In this document: positions 47,416 to 55,990 of the stretch, piece after piece
How the letters are laid out: each line of letters starts with the position of its first letter
Position numbering within the stretch: position 1 is the stretch's first letter
Assembly (NCBI GenBank): GCA_003167555.1
Contig: PMSN01000024.1
Coordinates: forward strand, 1-64,000
Direction: 5' to 3'
DNA length: 64,000 bases
Source of the DNA: Spartobacteria bacterium
GTDB taxonomy: Bacteria > Verrucomicrobiota > Verrucomicrobiia > Chthoniobacterales > UBA10450
The notes under the pieces: model-generated
The model's input: the letters and a program-made list of their open reading frames with translations, nothing else
What the model was told of the DNA's origin: nothing
Databases searched by the model: none
Program-made: the position numbers and the translations under genes

Positions 47416-48609
47416 TTAGGTCTCTCGTCGACGAATGGCGACGAGGTAGAAAAGAGTGCCGCATAACCCGAACGCAGCGGCGCCGAGAAAGTTGGTGGCG
47501 GGCCCAATTTTCCACAGCCACGCGCCCAGGACCGCGGCGACGCTGACGATGAGATCGCGCACCAGATAATACGCGCCGATCATTTGCCCGCGTCGCTCGG
47601 GCGCGCAGTAGCCGATGATGGAAGCTTTGCGCGACGTGTCGCCGAATTCCTTCAGCCCGCGAATGGCAAAGGCCACGACGAGCATGGCGAAGCTGGCGGA
47701 AAGCCAGAGCGCCACGGGAAAAAGCGTGAAGAATCCGAATGTCGCGAGGATGAACGGCTCGCGGCGATGTTTGTCGGCAAAGTGGGAGACCGGAATGATG
47801 CAAAGACTCGCCACGACGACTTCGATCGTGGTGAGAAGGCCGACCTGCTTCGCGCTGACACCGATGTTATCCATCGCGTAGATGACGATCCACGCGAACG
47901 GGATTCGTTCGCAGAAGCGCACGAGAATGTCGCTCAACAACAGTCGGCGCAGCGGCGCGTTGAATGCGGTGACGCTTTGCCAGAACGTCCAGCGATTGGA
48001 TTCCGCGACGGGGCGAGCAGGCGGCTCGCGATGCCGCCCTTGCACGAGCAGCGTCGCGCCGGAGAGGATAATCGAGACGACGAGACCGATGCGGACGCCG
48101 GCGATGATGCCGAAGCGATCGATGAGAATGCCGCCGATGATCGGCGCGATCATGATGGGCAATCGTTTGATGACCGCTTGCATGCCGACGCCCATCGCGT
48201 GCCGGTCGGGGCCGAGCGTCGCGCCGATGAGCGAGAACGTGGCGGGCAGGGAGAAGCAGGTCCAGGAAAGAAAGAGAAACATTCCCGCGATGACTGCGCC
48301 CCAATGCGGCACGAGCAGCACGAGCGAGTAGCCGGCTATCGAGAAAAGATTGAAGGCGAGAAAGGCGCGGCGATGTCCCCAGCGATCGACGAGCACCCCG
48401 CCGGGATAGGCGTAGACAGCGCCGAGCAACGTGCGGAGCGCATCGAAAAGGCCGATGATGAAAATGCTCGCGCCGAGGGCCTGGAGATATTTCGGGAGGA
48501 AGCGCATCCAGAGATCCTCGCCCGCGCCGATGACGAACGTGGCGACGAGCAGGACGACGAGGTTGCGCTTGAGCGCGAAAAATTCGGCGGCGCGACGCCA
48601 GAAGTTCAC
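47416..48609 (-). CDS. MFS transporter
   Basis: 397 residues with GTG start at 48609; the GTGA overlap with the upstream stop (48606) shows translational coupling with the ChrB-like gene. About twelve helices; loop 2-3 has GGVLVDRWGHRRAFLAFN, the MFS signature D-R-x-G-x-R-R, and the second half has VSHFADKHRREPFILAT. Its direct link to a chromate-resistance-like protein suggests efflux or uptake of an anion, but the sequence is a generic drug/sugar type MFS and the substrate is not readable. Confidence 0.85.
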   Translation of the reverse strand: MNFWRRAAEFFALKRNLVVLLVATFVIGAGEDLWMRFLPKYLQALGASIFIIGLFDALRTLLGAVYAYPGGVLVDRWGHRRAFLAFNLFSIAGYSLVLLVPHWGAVIAGMFLFLSWTCFSLPATFSLIGATLGPDRHAMGVGMQAVIKRLPIMIAPIIGGILIDRFGIIAGVRIGLVVSIILSGATLLVQGRHREPPARPVAESNRWTFWQSVTAFNAPLRRLLLSDILVRFCERIPFAWIVIYAMDNIGVSAKQVGLLTTIEVVVASLCIIPVSHFADKHRREPFILATFGFFTLFPVALWLSASFAMLVVAFAIRGLKEFGDTSRKASIIGYCAPERRGQMIGAYYLVRDLIVSVAAVLGAWLWKIGPATNFLGAAAFGLCGTLFYLVAIRRRET

Positions 48610-49031
48610 GATGGATTTACCTGGCGCAGGCACTCGGCGTAAAGCGCATCGTAAACAATAAACTCGCGCTCGAGGATTTCGTGATCGGTAAACCCGAGCG
48701 CGCCGAAACCGGAAGCGATCCAGCGCAAACCTTCCCCGGCCGGATGCGATTGCGATGGATGCGAATCGGCCGCGCGCACGATTTCGCCCAGGAGCAGCAG
48801 CGCCGGATTCGTGAGTTCGTATTTTTTCAGGATGGAATTGAAGGAAACGTCCTCGCCGTGATGTCCCAGCTCGCAATCCGGGACGTCGTAAACGATGCCG
48901 TCGGTGATCTGCGTCCAGTCGGTGTCGCGCGGGAGAAAAATGAATTCTGCGTCGCGGTCGATGAAGTTCCGGATCAACCACGGGCAGGCGACGCGGTCGA
49001 CTTTGATTTTCTCGCGGGTAATCCATTTCAT
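48606..49031 (-). CDS. ChrB C-terminal-domain protein (chromate resistance-like)
   Basis: 141 residues corresponding to the C-terminal half of ChrB. Motifs: KVDRVACPWLIRNFIDRDAE, FIFLPRDTDWTQITDGIVYD, VPDCELGHHGEDVSFNSILK, and RAADSHPSQSHPAGEGLRWI with the H-H-G-E-D-V-S-F motif. In characterised strains ChrB takes part in chromate resistance and regulation of chrA; stand-alone C-terminal forms are common in soil bacteria with unproven roles. No ChrA transporter is present; the downstream partner is an MFS permease overlapping by four bases. Confidence 0.85.
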   Translation of the reverse strand: MKWITREKIKVDRVACPWLIRNFIDRDAEFIFLPRDTDWTQITDGIVYDVPDCELGHHGEDVSFNSILKKYELTNPALLLLGEIVRAADSHPSQSHPAGEGLRWIASGFGALGFTDHEILEREFIVYDALYAECLRQVNPS

Positions 49032-49273
49032 GGCGTCGCCATGATCTTATCGAAATCGCGTTCGGACAATTCTTCTCTGGGTCATGAAGCGTCGTTTAGG
49101 GAAGGTTGCTGTCATCCCGAGCCGCGCTAGACGGCGAGGGACCTCACAGAGAGTCACGCGCGCTCTTCCGCGAAGCACCGTACCGTTACCTTGTGGCGCG
49201 CAGTGAGGGTGCAAGCAAATCGGTATTACAATTGGTGAGGGAGCTCGCCGTCTGCGCGGCTCGGGATGACACG

Positions 49274-50347
49274 ATGTGGAGTGTGTCGCCGCTCGCGGCT
49301 TCCGCGAAGCGTGCTTACACTGGCGCGGTGCGCGCGGCTTGGAAAAAAATCCGTTACCGGCTCGAGTGGCTGGCCGTTAAAGCGGCGACGAAAATCATTC
49401 CGCTTTTCTCGCGCCGCTGTTGTTATCGGCTCGCGCTGTGGATCGGCGCCCTCGCGGCGAGTGTAGATCGCACGGGCCGGCGCGTGGCGCTGAGCAATCT
49501 AAAACTCGCGTTCGGCGACCAACTGTTCGACGAGCGCCGCGTGGAAATCGTGCGCGAATCCTACCAGAATTTTGCCCGGACGTTGATAGACCTTTTCTGG
49601 AGTCCGCGTCTCACGCGCGAAAATTATTCCTGCTATCTCGACGTCGTGGGCCTCGATCTCTGGCAGGAAGAACTAAAGCCCGGGAATCCGGTCATCTTTG
49701 CGTGTTGCCATTACAGCAACTTCGAATGGGTCGCCATTGGCGCGAATTTTTTCGGCGTGCGGAGCGCCCTCATTGCCCAGGAATTCAAAAATGAATTGCT
49801 CGACCCAATTTTTGTCGGGCTGCGCGAAAGCAGCGGTCAACGGGTGATCTCTCGGGAGGGCGCGGTCCTTCAACTTTACAAAACGCTCCGCCGCGGAGAA
49901 CGCGTGGCTATTCTAACCGACCTGACCATTCCCGCGAAATTGCCGACGGTGGCGATCGATTGTTTCGGATTGAAAACGAGCGTGACCTTCGCCCATGCGT
50001 GGGCGCATCGGCGCGCCGGTGCGACTGTCATCAACGTTCATTGCGAGCCGCTTCCCCAGGGACGTTACCGCATTGTTTTTCATCCCCGGATCGAATTCTC
50101 GGCGGACTCGTCCTTCCAGGAAATGGCGCAGGCTTGCTGGGATCAGTTCGAGCCGTACGTCCGGAAAAATCCGGCGCCCTGGCTCTGGATGTACAAGCAT
50201 TGGCGTTATCGCCCGCTGGCGGCGGACCCGGCGGCCTATCCATTCTACGCGAATATCTCGGAAGAATTCGAGCGTCGGCTCGATGAACGCGCGCGCAATC
50301 TTCCGCCGATGACTTCGATGATCATGCTGCCGCCCGAATTCTATTGA
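49274..50347 (+). CDS. LpxL/HtrB-like lysophospholipid/lipid A acyltransferase
   Basis: 357 residues from ATG 49274; an earlier in-frame start at 49106 runs through a dispersed repeat and is unlikely. The family order is visible: VALSNLKLAFGDQL, CCHYSNFEWVAIGANFFGVR with the H-x4-E catalytic pair, VISREGAVLQLYKTLRRGER, AILTDLTIPAKLPTVAIDCF and PAPWLWMYKHWRYRP at the C-terminus. In Gram-negative cells it adds a secondary acyl chain to lipid A precursors at the inner membrane. One gene, no lpx neighbours. Confidence 0.85.
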   Translation: MWSVSPLAASAKRAYTGAVRAAWKKIRYRLEWLAVKAATKIIPLFSRRCCYRLALWIGALAASVDRTGRRVALSNLKLAFGDQLFDERRVEIVRESYQNFARTLIDLFWSPRLTRENYSCYLDVVGLDLWQEELKPGNPVIFACCHYSNFEWVAIGANFFGVRSALIAQEFKNELLDPIFVGLRESSGQRVISREGAVLQLYKTLRRGERVAILTDLTIPAKLPTVAIDCFGLKTSVTFAHAWAHRRAGATVINVHCEPLPQGRYRIVFHPRIEFSADSSFQEMAQACWDQFEPYVRKNPAPWLWMYKHWRYRPLAADPAAYPFYANISEEFERRLDERARNLPPMTSMIMLPPEFY

Positions 50348-50444
50348 TAGTCGCGCTTTGCTACTCCTGCTCATGATCAAGAGGGCTGAAAAGCGGGAGT
50401 TCTATTGACAAAACGCGCGCAATGCGCTCTTCCAATGGTTAACT

Positions 50445-51053
50445 ATGCAACACCTTTCCCGCGTCTTATTTTGCCTCTGCGCTCCGGCCGCGCTCTTCCT
50501 CACCAGCTGCGGAACGATGACGAGTACCGCGTCTTCGCGAAACTATCACGTCATCGCGCATCGGCCGCATGATCCGTCCAAGGTGGTGGTGAAGCTCTCC
50601 CTCGCCACGCAGAACCTCTACGTCTTGGAAGGCGATCGCCTCCTCATGGGCGCCCAGGGCAACGTGGGCAAACCCGGCGCCGCGACCCCTACTGGCAATT
50701 TCACCATCTACAACAAGGAGAAAAACCGGCGCCGCGCCAGCGAGCCCGATGCCGGCTATCCCATGGCTTACTGGTGTGAGTTCGCGCCCGCGTATGGATT
50801 CCACGAAGGCTTTGTCCATCCGTATCCGCACACGCACGGCTGCGTCCGGCTGCATCGCGAAGCCGCGGCACGTCTCTTCGCGCTGGCGAGAATCGGCACG
50901 CCCGTGCACATCGCCGCTTCGCTCCCCGAAGACAAGGAATTCGGCAGCCAGGTCCAGAGGCTCGATCAAAGCCGCGACCCCGATCCGCCGCGTTCGGTGA
51001 TGATGTCGCCCAGCTGGTTCAAAGATCCTCCCGGCCCGCTCTTGGTAGACTGA
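50445..51053 (+). CDS. L,D-transpeptidase lipoprotein (YkuD family)
   Basis: 202 residues. A lipobox LTSC places the acylated Cys at residue 22. The catalytic domain follows from residue 45, ending with HTHGCVRLHREAA, where His131, Cys133 and Arg135 match the HxxxxxxHGCxR(L) signature. These enzymes form 3-3 crosslinks in peptidoglycan or attach proteins to it. The acidic C-terminal tail (SRDPDPPRS) is short and probably flexible. Not in an operon with other wall genes. Confidence 0.9.
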   Translation: MQHLSRVLFCLCAPAALFLTSCGTMTSTASSRNYHVIAHRPHDPSKVVVKLSLATQNLYVLEGDRLLMGAQGNVGKPGAATPTGNFTIYNKEKNRRRASEPDAGYPMAYWCEFAPAYGFHEGFVHPYPHTHGCVRLHREAAARLFALARIGTPVHIAASLPEDKEFGSQVQRLDQSRDPDPPRSVMMSPSWFKDPPGPLLVD

Positions 51054-51133
51054 TCCGGATTCAGAGCTAAACTACGGGAATCGCCGAGCGCTCGAAGCGT
51101 CTTGAGCGAACAAATGTTTTTTCGCGACGCGCC

Positions 51134-52372
51134 ATGACCACGAACCTCATCTCCAGCGGCACGACCGCGCGCGAGAAAGTAAACCTGCGCACGCCCGAGG
51201 TTATGACCGCCGTGCAGGAACAGGTCGAGTCGCATTATCGCAGCGACATCGTCGACAAAGTCCGGCGCGCCGGCGGCATTCTTTCCTGCGGCGACGTCAC
51301 GGTGCGGCTCGCGAAAAAATTCGGCTTTTGCTACGGCGTCGAGCGCGCGATCGATCTCGCCTACGCCGCGCGCAAAGTTTTCAAGGATCGCCGCCTTTTC
51401 ATTGTCGGCGAGATCATTCACAACCCCGAGGTCAACGAGCAGATCTCCTCGTTAGGCATCAAGAACCTGATGGGCAAAAACAAGCAGGCCGACATCGCCG
51501 ACTTGCAGCCCGACGATGTCGTCATCGTGCCCGCGTTCGGCACCGAGGTTTCCACCTTGCAGCAAATCAAGGAGCGCGGCTGCCAGATCGTCGACACCAC
51601 TTGCGGTGACGTGATGAGCGTCTGGAAACGCGTCCGCAAATACGCGAGCGAATCGGCCACGTCGATCATTCACGGCAAGGCCGAGCATGAAGAGACCAAG
51701 GCCACCAGCTCGCGCGCGCTCGGCGACGGGAAGGGACATTACCTCGTCGTCCTCACGTTGCCCGACACGGATTACGTTTGCGATTACATCCGGCACGGCG
51801 GCGACAAGCAGGCGTTCCTCGACAGATTCAAGAACGCGCATTCGCCCGGGTTCGATCCCGATTTGCATTTGCGCACGATCGGTGTGGCGAACCAGACCAC
51901 GATGCTCCGCGGCGAGACCGAAGAAGTGCAGCGCCGCATCCGCCAGGCCATCGTTGATCGCGACGGCCCCGAGCTGGCCGCGACGAACTTCCGTTTCTTC
52001 GACACGATTTGCGGCGCCACGCAGGAACGCCAGGATGCATTACGCGAGCTGCTCGATGTCAGGATGAATCTGCTCCTCGTCGTCGGCGGCTACAACAGCT
52101 CGAACACATCGCACCTCGCGGAAATGGGCGAGGAAAAATTGCCGACCTATTTCGTGTTGAACGCGTCGCGCTTGTTGTCCGACACGGAGATCCTCCATTA
52201 CAACCTGCACGAACGCTGCGAAGTGGTGGCGAAGAACTGGCTGCCGTCCGGCAAGATCGTCGTCGGCATCACCGCCGGCGCCTCCTGTCCGAACAACCTG
52301 ATCGAAGAAACGCTCGTGCGTTTATTCGAGCTGCGCGGAATCAAACGCGCCCAGCTCGAAGCCGCCGCGTAG
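51134..52372 (+). CDS. ispH: 4-hydroxy-3-methylbut-2-enyl diphosphate reductase, long form
   Basis: 412 residues. Three conserved iron-sulfur cysteines are in KKFGFCYGVERAIDLAYAAR, GCQIVDTTCGDVMSVWKRV and RFFDTICGATQERQDALREL. GGYNSSNTSHLAEMGEEKLP and VGITAGASCPNNLIEETLVR are the substrate-binding and C-terminal motifs. IspH makes IPP and DMAPP at the end of the non-mevalonate pathway. It is longer than the ~310 residues of E. coli IspH and resembles the cyanobacterial/plant form, with an N-terminal extension and a variable middle. A perfect hairpin follows the stop. Confidence 0.92.
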   Translation: MTTNLISSGTTAREKVNLRTPEVMTAVQEQVESHYRSDIVDKVRRAGGILSCGDVTVRLAKKFGFCYGVERAIDLAYAARKVFKDRRLFIVGEIIHNPEVNEQISSLGIKNLMGKNKQADIADLQPDDVVIVPAFGTEVSTLQQIKERGCQIVDTTCGDVMSVWKRVRKYASESATSIIHGKAEHEETKATSSRALGDGKGHYLVVLTLPDTDYVCDYIRHGGDKQAFLDRFKNAHSPGFDPDLHLRTIGVANQTTMLRGETEEVQRRIRQAIVDRDGPELAATNFRFFDTICGATQERQDALRELLDVRMNLLLVVGGYNSSNTSHLAEMGEEKLPTYFVLNASRLLSDTEILHYNLHERCEVVAKNWLPSGKIVVGITAGASCPNNLIEETLVRLFELRGIKRAQLEAAA

Positions 52373-52395
52373 AACAAGTCGCGTTTTCCAAACGC

Positions 52396-52435
52396 CAACA
52401 AGGAGCGGCGATTTGGAAATCGCCGTTCCTTGTTG
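52396..52435. terminator. Bidirectional terminator-like hairpin
   Basis: CAACAAGGAGCGGCGATTT pairs with AAATCGCCGTTCCTTGTTG across a two-base loop, with a single mismatch. It lies exactly between the convergent stops of ispH (52372) and the HisC-like gene (52438). Confidence 0.75.
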
Positions 52436-52437
52436 CC

Positions 52438-53589
52438 TCACGCCATCACCTGGCGAAACGCCGCCAGGAAAGCTTCCATCTCCGCCTTCTTGCCGATGGT
52501 GAGCCGCATGTGATTCGGCAACGCCGGGAACAACCGGCCCACCTGCACGTTCCGCTCCTTCAATGCCTTGATCACCGGCACCACTGGCCGCTTCAGATCG
52601 AACATGATGAAGTTCGCCTGCGACGGAATCTGTTTGTGACCCATCTTGTCGAGCTCCCCGATCACGAACGAGCGCGCTTCGCTGTTCCAGCGGCGGCCAT
52701 TCGCGAGCTGGTCCGGGTCTTCGAGGTTCGACTTCGCGGCGACGAGCGCCATGACGTTGACGCTGTCCCACATTTGGTGCGGCCGCATCCGCTCGATGGT
52801 TTCCTTTTGCGCCACGCAATAGCCGCAGCGCAGCCCCGCCATTCCGAAAATCTTCGAGAACGTCCGCGCCACCAGCAGGTTCGGATGATCCTTGATCAGC
52901 GGGATCACGCTCTCATAGTCGGCGCTGTCGGCGTAATGGAAATACGCTTCGTCCACCAGGATCATCGTCTCGCGCGGAGTTTTCTCGATGAAATCGCGCA
53001 GCTCATTCTTCGGCGTGATGCTCGCCGTGGGATTGTTCGGGTTGCAGATGTAAACGAGACCCTCCTTCGCCGCCGCTCCCATCTTCGCAAGATCATGGCC
53101 GAAGCTGGCGTTGAGCGGCACCTTCACCGTCTCCGCGCCGCGGACCTTCGCGTAAGCCAGGATCGCCTCGAACGTCGGATCGGCCGCGACCAGGTTCCCG
53201 CGCCCGGCCGGCTTCTCATTCGTCATCGCCCCCGTGAACGTGACCGCGCAGAGCTTAAGAATCTCGCTCGACCCATCGCCCAACAAAATCTGATCGCCAC
53301 TCACCCCGTTGAGTTTCGCCAGCGCTTCCACGAGCGCCTCCGCCTGCGCGTCCGGATATCGGCAAGCGATTCCGAACGCATCGGTCATCGACTTGAGCGC
53401 CTTAGTCGAAGGCCCGTACGGATTTTCATTCGAGCTCAAGCGTACGACTGTCGCCCCCGCCGCCGGCGGCGTGACCGGAGTAGTGGGTGGCGTCACCGCG
53501 AGAGAAAGCGCCGGCCGGACCGCCGCCACCGCCGCCCCCGCGCCAAGCAAACGTGCAAACTGCCGTCGAGAAATAGAGATAGTGTTCAT
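52438..53589 (-). CDS. HisC-like aminotransferase with Tat signal
   Basis: 383 residues from ATG 53589 (an upstream start would add 31 non-conserved residues). A Tat leader with S-R-R-Q-F-A is followed by AGAAVAAVRPALSL. The enzyme part is fold-type I PLP transaminase: VRLSSNENPYGPS, LGDGSSEILKLC, VYICNPNNPTASI, ILVDEAYFHYADSADY and the Schiff-base Lys in ARTFSKIFGMAGLRCGY. The match is to histidinol-phosphate aminotransferase. Export through Tat and isolation from other his genes suggest a non-biosynthetic role, perhaps periplasmic processing of an amino-acid-like compound. Confidence 0.85.
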   Translation of the reverse strand: MNTISISRRQFARLLGAGAAVAAVRPALSLAVTPPTTPVTPPAAGATVVRLSSNENPYGPSTKALKSMTDAFGIACRYPDAQAEALVEALAKLNGVSGDQILLGDGSSEILKLCAVTFTGAMTNEKPAGRGNLVAADPTFEAILAYAKVRGAETVKVPLNASFGHDLAKMGAAAKEGLVYICNPNNPTASITPKNELRDFIEKTPRETMILVDEAYFHYADSADYESVIPLIKDHPNLLVARTFSKIFGMAGLRCGYCVAQKETIERMRPHQMWDSVNVMALVAAKSNLEDPDQLANGRRWNSEARSFVIGELDKMGHKQIPSQANFIMFDLKRPVVPVIKALKERNVQVGRLFPALPNHMRLTIGKKAEMEAFLAAFRQVMA

Positions 53590-53720
53590 GGATTTTTCAG
53601 AGCCCCTTCGGGCGCCATTCTTAAATAAGTAATCGATCGAATACCAGCGAATCCTTTCGCAGGTGGGGGCGATTGACCTCAATCGCCCGGGGCACGCCGT
53701 GGTTCAATAAAGGCGTAATT

Positions 53721-55715
53721 TTATGGTCGCGCTGGACGAGGGGCGATGCCGAGCGCTTTCTCGATCGCGGCCGGGTCGTAAACTTTTCCGCCCTTGATCA
53801 CCGTCGTGATCTTGTCGAGGTCGCGAATGTTCTTCGCGGGGTCGCCATCGACGAGGATCATATCGGCGAGTTTTCCCGGGGCGACGAGCCCGCACTCTTT
53901 GTCCACACCCATCACCAGCGCCGGTGTTAATGTCGCCATGCGCAAAACCTCGGCCGGCGCCATGCCGGCGCGCACATAAAGTTCGAGTTCGTGATGGAGT
54001 GTGTAGCCAGCCAGGGCGTCTGTCCCCGGAATAATCGTGACGCCAGCATCGTGAAGCGCTTTGAGCAAACGCAACATCGCCGGAAACGCTTCGTGGTAAG
54101 CCGCCACCTTATCCGGCGGGACTTCGAGCGCGCCGCTCCGCATCGCGCGCCGGACCTGCGCCGGAAAGCGCGGCACGATCTCTTCCAGCCCGGGCGTCAT
54201 CGCGGTCGGGTCGCCGCAGAAGAGCGCTTCGAAAACGCTCATCGTCGGATCGAGGATAGTGTGATGCTGTTTGAGAAAGCCGATGAAGTCGCGCACTTCG
54301 GGTTTGTCGGGCGTGAATTCGCGCGCCCGCTCGGCCACTTTGATAAAGCGATCGCGATTGCGCGTCTCCTTCACTTCCGGGAACAAAAAATTCAGTTCGA
54401 TGAAATTGAGGTGCTGGATTTCATCAGCCCCATTTTCGACGAATTGGCGCGCGGACATGAACGCGGGAACGTGTCCGCTCACCCGCATTCCCCGCGCGTG
54501 CCCACGATCGGCGATGATCGGGACCAGCTCAGGTTTGACTGAGGAGTAAATCTTGATCTGCGCATAGCCGTGGTCGGCATACCAATTGACGTCTTGAATC
54601 GCCTGCTCGGCGGTATCGACCCGCATTTTCGTAGGGCCGGCGAGCTCCCCGGTGCCGTCGATGATTCCAGCTTTCAAAACGCGCGGTCCAAGCTCACGGC
54701 CATCGTCGAACCGCGCGACGCGCTCCAAAAAGCTATCCGTGTCATTCGCCATGTCGCGAGAGCTGGTCACGCCATTGGCAAGATCGAGGGCGCCGTCGAC
54801 GTCGCCGAAATGCTGGTGGTTGTCCCACAATCCGGGGGCGAGGAAGCGGCCGTGCGCGTCGATGATCTCGGCGTTGGCCGATGGCTTCACATCAGCGTCG
54901 GGTCCCACGCGCACAATACGATCACCGCTTACGAGCACGCTGGTTCCCGCGGTTACGCTGAGGTCGCGCGGGTCGAACAAGCGAGCGTTGCGGATAACCA
55001 GGTCACCACTCGGCTTGTGGGCGAGGGCGCGAGCGATGCGCTCCGACCAGGCGGCATCCGTCTTGTCCTGAGCGGTCCGCAGTTGTGCGATCGCCGACTC
55101 TGATCCATCTGGCACAACCGAGAACCAGGACGATACCGACGCCGCCGTACCGTCACCATCCAGCCAGATCGATTGCGGCGAAAAGCCGAGGCCCGTAATG
55201 CGGTATTGAATCAAGTCACCCTTGCCGGATGGCAGAGTCACTTTGCCTGCCTCTTCAATGGTCGCCTCGCCGGCGGGGAGGAGCGCCAGCTTGTGGTTGG
55301 GCGCTTTGAGCAATGCGCGCGCGAGGACGCCCTGGAATTCCGGTGGCGCATTCATCGGCAGGTAGAACGCCTCGCCTACGACAGCCTGCTCGCCCTGTTC
55401 GCTGCGATTCTTCCAGCTCGCCCGCCCGTTCTTCATCTCGAAGCGCTCTTCGACCGAGGCCTTCATGTAATCGTTGCCGCGCCCCTCGTATTCGATCGGC
55501 ACCCCGGCGCCGTTGATTTTCCAAGTGGCGATGATGTGATCGCCGCGCCCGCGATCGTTGTAGAAATATTCAGCGCGCATCGCCCCGCTCGATTCCGTCT
55601 GCACGGTTTGCGTGCCTGCCGGATTGCCCTGGATGAATATTTTGTCCGTGCGCTCTGCGGCTAACGCTGGCGCGATTCCGCCCAGCGCCATGATGAAGGC
55701 GATAAGTGTGCGCAT
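53721..55715 (-). CDS. Secreted amidohydrolase-superfamily protein
   Basis: 664 residues with a signal peptide MRTLIAFIMALGGIAPALAA. Residues 20-215 are a beta-rich N-terminal region with no certain relative. From about 245 the amidohydrolase begins: LVIRNARLFDPRDLSVTAGT, the metal motif APGLWDNHQHFGD (H-x-H), RMRVSGHVP with the next His, IIPGTDALAGYTLHHELELY with the catalytic Asp and the end motif GKLADMILVDGDPAKNIRDL. It probably hydrolyses cyclic amides or peptides outside the cytosol. Isolated; 131 bp beyond the aminotransferase start on the same strand. Confidence 0.88.
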   Translation of the reverse strand: MRTLIAFIMALGGIAPALAAERTDKIFIQGNPAGTQTVQTESSGAMRAEYFYNDRGRGDHIIATWKINGAGVPIEYEGRGNDYMKASVEERFEMKNGRASWKNRSEQGEQAVVGEAFYLPMNAPPEFQGVLARALLKAPNHKLALLPAGEATIEEAGKVTLPSGKGDLIQYRITGLGFSPQSIWLDGDGTAASVSSWFSVVPDGSESAIAQLRTAQDKTDAAWSERIARALAHKPSGDLVIRNARLFDPRDLSVTAGTSVLVSGDRIVRVGPDADVKPSANAEIIDAHGRFLAPGLWDNHQHFGDVDGALDLANGVTSSRDMANDTDSFLERVARFDDGRELGPRVLKAGIIDGTGELAGPTKMRVDTAEQAIQDVNWYADHGYAQIKIYSSVKPELVPIIADRGHARGMRVSGHVPAFMSARQFVENGADEIQHLNFIELNFLFPEVKETRNRDRFIKVAERAREFTPDKPEVRDFIGFLKQHHTILDPTMSVFEALFCGDPTAMTPGLEEIVPRFPAQVRRAMRSGALEVPPDKVAAYHEAFPAMLRLLKALHDAGVTIIPGTDALAGYTLHHELELYVRAGMAPAEVLRMATLTPALVMGVDKECGLVAPGKLADMILVDGDPAKNIRDLDKITTVIKGGKVYDPAAIEKALGIAPRPARP

Positions 55716-55990
55716 GTTTGTGATCCTTTCAGTCTTTGATTTTCTTCACCCTGGCAAGTTTGTTATTCGACGGTGTTTTTAACCGCCCCGGCGCCGGTTA
55801 TGCACCAAAAAATCATCGCGATCGCATTCCGCTGCGATGCTTACCGGATTGCACCGGTAGCGCGCTGCCTGTCCTGAGCGAAGTCGAATTGGCGTCGCCG
55901 CAACAATCGCCCGGGGCCTGCGCTTCTCCCGAAGTTGAGATGTTGTCGCCGGAAGAATGCCTAACGCGGTGGCTTTAGCATCGAGCAGCG
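55716..55990. other. Gene-free stretch
   Basis: I see neither a credible gene nor a clear signal. CCTGTCCTGAGCGAAGTCGA near 55869-55888 resembles the TCATCCCGAGCGAAG element. Confidence 0.4.

Noticed and set aside
50406-50444. TTGACA as the -35 box of the L,D-transpeptidase gene
   Set aside because: No acceptable -10 hexamer at the right distance; too weak to annotate.
52009-53628. A 539-codon plus-strand frame covering the end of ispH and the HisC-like gene
   Set aside because: Arginine- and histidine-rich, without motifs, opposite a conserved aminotransferase.
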